NCBI RefSeq assembly: GCF_000152865.1
Contig: NZ_CH672390.1
Location: 1,240,001-1,304,000, forward strand
DNA length: 64,000 nt
DNA from: Erythrobacter sp. NAP1
Lineage (GTDB): Bacteria > Pseudomonadota > Alphaproteobacteria > Sphingomonadales > Sphingomonadaceae
Direction of reading: 5' to 3'
Below, piece by piece: positions 61,667 through 64,000 of this stretch. A program made the translations under genes and the position numbers. Below the pieces are notes generated by a model. That model did no database searches. It saw only the letters and a program-made list of their open reading frames with translations, and was not told the origin of the DNA. How positions within the stretch are numbered: position 1 is the first letter of the stretch; each line of letters starts with the position of its first letter.

Positions 61667-62119
61667 TCAGGACTGCGAGGGGCCGTGGGTGGACCACACT
61701 CGGTGGCGTCCATCGGCCATGATCAGCACGACCTGATAGCGGTCGACGCGGCTGCCCCGCTCCATTCCGGGCGAGCCAATCGGCATTCCGGGAACGCTGA
61801 GTCCGACCGCGTCAGGCCGTTCTTCGAGTAGCCGCTTGATATCCTCTGCAGGAACGTGCCCCTCGATCACGTAGCCTTCGACCATAGCGGTGTGGCACCC
61901 GCGCAGGTTTCGCGGCACGCCAGCTTCGTCGGCAATCGGGTTCAAATCCTCGACATTGCGCACATCGAGCGTGAAGCCGGCGGCTTCCATCCGCTCGACC
62001 CAGACTGCACAGCACCCGCACCACGGTGTCTTAGCAACGTCGATGACGCTTGCCGCTGCCGAGGAGGTGCACGCAAGCAGCGCGAGGGGTGCGAACAGGG
62101 TTGCGATGCGGTTCTTCAT
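61667..62119 (-). CDS. Exported DUF411 protein, probable metal-binding
   Basis: This 150-residue protein has a signal peptide ending near residue 24 (SSAAAS). The DUF411 core begins with VAKTPWCGCCAVWVERME, whose Cys are the likely metal ligands, and continues with GCHTAMVEGYVIEGHVPAEDI and LSVPGMPIGSPGME. DUF411 proteins often travel with copper-resistance genes; none is adjacent here. Of three nearby starts, the ATG at 62119 has GAGG at the best spacing. It follows the acyl-CoA ligase gene by 8 bases. Confidence 0.87.
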   Translation of the reverse strand: MKNRIATLFAPLALLACTSSAAASVIDVAKTPWCGCCAVWVERMEAAGFTLDVRNVEDLNPIADEAGVPRNLRGCHTAMVEGYVIEGHVPAEDIKRLLEERPDAVGLSVPGMPIGSPGMERGSRVDRYQVVLIMADGRHRVWSTHGPSQS

Positions 62120-62127
62120 CATGGCCC

Positions 62128-63738
62128 TCACGCCTCCAGCTTGTAGTCCGAGAACCGGTCGCGCAGATCTTTCTTCGAGATCTTGCCGGTTGCAGTGTGC
62201 GGGATATCGTCAACGAATTCGACTGCGTCGGGCAGCCACCACTTCGCGACGAGCGGCTTCAAGTGCTCTATGATATCATCACCAGTGCATTCGGCCCCTT
62301 CGTTCTTGATGACGAACAGCACCGGGCGCTCGTCCCACTTAGGGTGGAACATGCCGACGCACGCCGCCTCGGCGACGGCAGGGTGACCGACGGCTGCGTT
62401 TTCCAGCTCGACCGAGCTGATCCATTCGCCGCCCGACTTGATCACGTCCTTGGTCCGGTCGGTGAGTTGCAGCGTGCCGTCCGGGTGCAGGATGCCAACG
62501 TCGCCAGTGTCGAACCAGCCTTCGTTGTTTACCGCGTCCTGCTCCGCCTTGAAGTAGCGCTTGATGATCCATGGTCCCCGGATCTGGAGCGCGCCGGAAG
62601 TCATTCCGTCTCGCGGCAATTCGGTCGCCATGTCGTCGAGGTCCACGGTGCGCAGCTCGACGCCGAAAACGGGGCGCCCCTGCATGGCGCACTTGTCGAC
62701 CTTCTCATCAAGCGTGAGCGTATCCCAGTCCCAGGTCGGGCCACCGACCGTGCCGATGGGACTGGTCTCGGTCATGCCCCAGGCGTGCTGCACGCGCGTT
62801 CCGTTTTCGAGAAGGCGCTTGATCATGAACTTGGGGGCAGCCGAACCGCCGATAGTTGCGGCTTTCAGCGGCGGCAGGTCGAGGCCTTCCTTGTCGCAAT
62901 ACTGGAAGTGAGCGAGCCAGACGGTTGGCACGCCCGCGCTGTCGGTGACACCCTCCTTGATCATCATCTCGTGCAGCACAGCCGGGTCGTTGACCGCCGA
63001 GAACACGAACTTAATGCCAGCCATCGCGCCAGCGTAGGGCAGCCCCCAGCTGGCCGCGTGGAACATCGGGACCACGGGGAGCATCACCGAGGCACTCGAG
63101 AAGTTGAAAGCGGCAGGCTGTAGCCCGCTGATGGCGTGCATGACGGTGGAGCGATGTTCGTACTGGACGCCCTTGGGATTGCCGGTCGTGCCGCTGGTGT
63201 AACAGATCATGCACGGATCGCGCTCGTCTCCGGCGAACCATTCGGTCTCACCATCCTGTTCGCCGATCCAATCCTCGAAGCTGGTCGTGTGCTCGCCGGA
63301 ATCGTAGCAGATGTAGTGCTCGACCGTGGGCCAGCGGTCCTTCATCGCATCGACGATCGGCTGAAAAGCTGCATCGTAAAGCAGCACGCGGTCTTCAGCG
63401 TGGGTGACGATGTATTCGAGCTGATCTTCGAACAGGCGCGGGTTCACCGTGTGGAGCACCCCGCCCATGCCAGCAACGCCGTACCAGCTTACGAGGTGAC
63501 GCGAATGGTTCATCGCAAGGCTCGCAACGCGTTCGCCCGGCTTGATGCCAAGAGCCTTCAATGCCTGCGCCATCTTCAGCGCATCTTCGCGGATACCGGC
63601 CCAGTTGGTGCGGGTTTCGCTGCCGTCGGCCCAGCGCGTGACGATTTCGCGCGCTCCGGCTTCGCGTGCGGCATGGTCGATCACCGACGTGATCCGCATG
63701 CTCCAGTCCTGCATGGCACCCAGGTTCTGCGTCTGCAT
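62128..63738 (-). CDS. Fatty-acid--CoA ligase (AlkK-like)
   Basis: This 536-residue AMP-forming ligase activates fatty acids as CoA thioesters. The P-loop is [17 protein letters not shown] near residue 180. [19 protein letters not shown] and [21 protein letters not shown] follow, and the catalytic Lys lies in [10 protein letters not shown] at the C-terminus. The pattern is that of medium/long-chain ligases of the AlkK type. The ATG at [10 protein letters not shown] has GGAGAGAGAG before it. It is the first gene of a run with DUF411 and DUF1330. Confidence 0.92.
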   Translation of the reverse strand: MQTQNLGAMQDWSMRITSVIDHAAREAGAREIVTRWADGSETRTNWAGIREDALKMAQALKALGIKPGERVASLAMNHSRHLVSWYGVAGMGGVLHTVNPRLFEDQLEYIVTHAEDRVLLYDAAFQPIVDAMKDRWPTVEHYICYDSGEHTTSFEDWIGEQDGETEWFAGDERDPCMICYTSGTTGNPKGVQYEHRSTVMHAISGLQPAAFNFSSASVMLPVVPMFHAASWGLPYAGAMAGIKFVFSAVNDPAVLHEMMIKEGVTDSAGVPTVWLAHFQYCDKEGLDLPPLKAATIGGSAAPKFMIKRLLENGTRVQHAWGMTETSPIGTVGGPTWDWDTLTLDEKVDKCAMQGRPVFGVELRTVDLDDMATELPRDGMTSGALQIRGPWIIKRYFKAEQDAVNNEGWFDTGDVGILHPDGTLQLTDRTKDVIKSGGEWISSVELENAAVGHPAVAEAACVGMFHPKWDERPVLFVIKNEGAECTGDDIIEHLKPLVAKWWLPDAVEFVDDIPHTATGKISKKDLRDRFSDYKLEA

Positions 63739-63940
63739 CGTTGTTTCTCTCTCTCCTGAAAAATAATCGGCCGCAAAAAGCAGCCTCTCTCCGAGAGGGA
63801 TCATGGCGCGCAGACCCGCGCATTGCAATCGGCGATCCTCGCATCGGACAGATGTATGACAAGGTGAAGGAATGCGTCATGTACCTGCCATAGGCGCAGC
63901 TTACCCGCACAAGAGAGTTCAAAACTCAGTGAGGGTTACA

Positions 63941-64000
63941 ATGAAAAGAACAGCACTTTTGCTTGCTACCACTGCGGTAGCAATTGCCGCTCCTGCACAG
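63941..64000 (+). CDS. N-terminus of an exported protein, cut by the window end
   Basis: The first 20 codons of a gene are visible, preceded by GAGGG. They encode a signal peptide: Met-Lys-Arg, a hydrophobic stretch and an Ala-x-Ala region ending in PAQ. The rest lies outside the window, so the product cannot be named. It is divergent from the fatty-acid--CoA ligase gene across 202 bases. Confidence 0.75.
   Translation, partial: MKRTALLLATTAVAIAAPAQ

Noticed and set aside
62050..63123. 357-codon open frame antisense to the fatty-acid--CoA ligase
   Set aside because: It mirrors a well-supported AMP-forming ligase and lacks its own ribosome site or domain.
1..64000. tRNA, rRNA, insertion sequence or prophage genes
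   Set aside because: No transposase, integrase or phage structural protein was recognised in any frame, and no cloverleaf with a CCA-like end was noticed by eye; a dedicated tRNA scan was not possible.

Overview
The window is a GC-rich, densely packed bacterial chromosome segment. It most likely comes from an alphaproteobacterium of the order Sphingomonadales, of an Erythrobacteraceae type. This rests on the gene repertoire and order: rne divergent from an amidase-mrcA-prfB run, a fabA-fabB-fabI block, RNase E with a long acidic/basic insertion, and a complete XrtA (exosortase A) polysaccharide cluster. Start and stop codons overlap by 1 to 4 bases at many junctions. I see no rRNA, tRNA, CRISPR array, insertion sequence or phage gene. 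The assignment to a family is inference; no marker gene was aligned.

Layout. 1-2229 (minus): start of the respiratory complex I operon, nuoA-nuoB-small membrane ORF-nuoC-nuoD; nuoD runs off the left edge. 2359-9248: metabolic genes on both strands (exported beta-propeller protein, aldehyde dehydrogenase, thiolase, SH3 protein, 2-hydroxyacid dehydrogenase, GNAT). 8005-11042 (minus): unsaturated fatty acid synthesis, fabA-fabB-fabI-GNAT. 11167-17077 (minus): cell wall and translation run of amidase, PBP1A, exported peroxiredoxin, RF2 and a lipoprotein-type methyltransferase. 17541-20255 (plus): rne, closed by a strong terminator. 20328-26904: methyltransferase, orphan ATP-grasp ligase, small membrane protein, SDR, sdhB-thioesterase-zapE, and a crotonase that looks like an RpfF-type DSF synthase.

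27126-45159 is the exosortase A locus. One minus-strand operon runs from the export lipoprotein at 39274 through chain-length regulator, tyrosine kinase, outer membrane protein, ATPase, deacetylase, FemAB protein, glycosyltransferase and exosortase to an amidotransferase. A second module lies beyond it: a PLP decarboxylase and acyl-CoA ligase on the minus strand, and a GNAT protein, acyl carrier protein and two hydrolase-like proteins on the plus strand. No protein with a recognisable PEP-CTERM tail is encoded here, so the sorted substrates lie elsewhere.

45156-57474 holds housekeeping genes: 23S rRNA methyltransferase, NAD(P)HX repair, a small lipoprotein, ilvD, N-formylglutamate amidohydrolase, ispE, ETF-QO, a UDG-like protein, lytic transglycosylase, moaB and a radical SAM protein. 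57598-64000 is the most unusual part: an Arg-rich 50-residue protein, a tandem universal stress protein, an AT-rich region with dyad symmetries, then a leaderless Cys-rich subtilase followed by a 101-residue partner. The window closes with DUF1330, DUF411 and acyl-CoA ligase genes and the first 20 codons of an exported protein.

The best candidates for undescribed biology are the subtilase-partner pair (59032-61209) with its dyad-rich upstream region, and the RpfF-like gene placed directly behind the exosortase operon.
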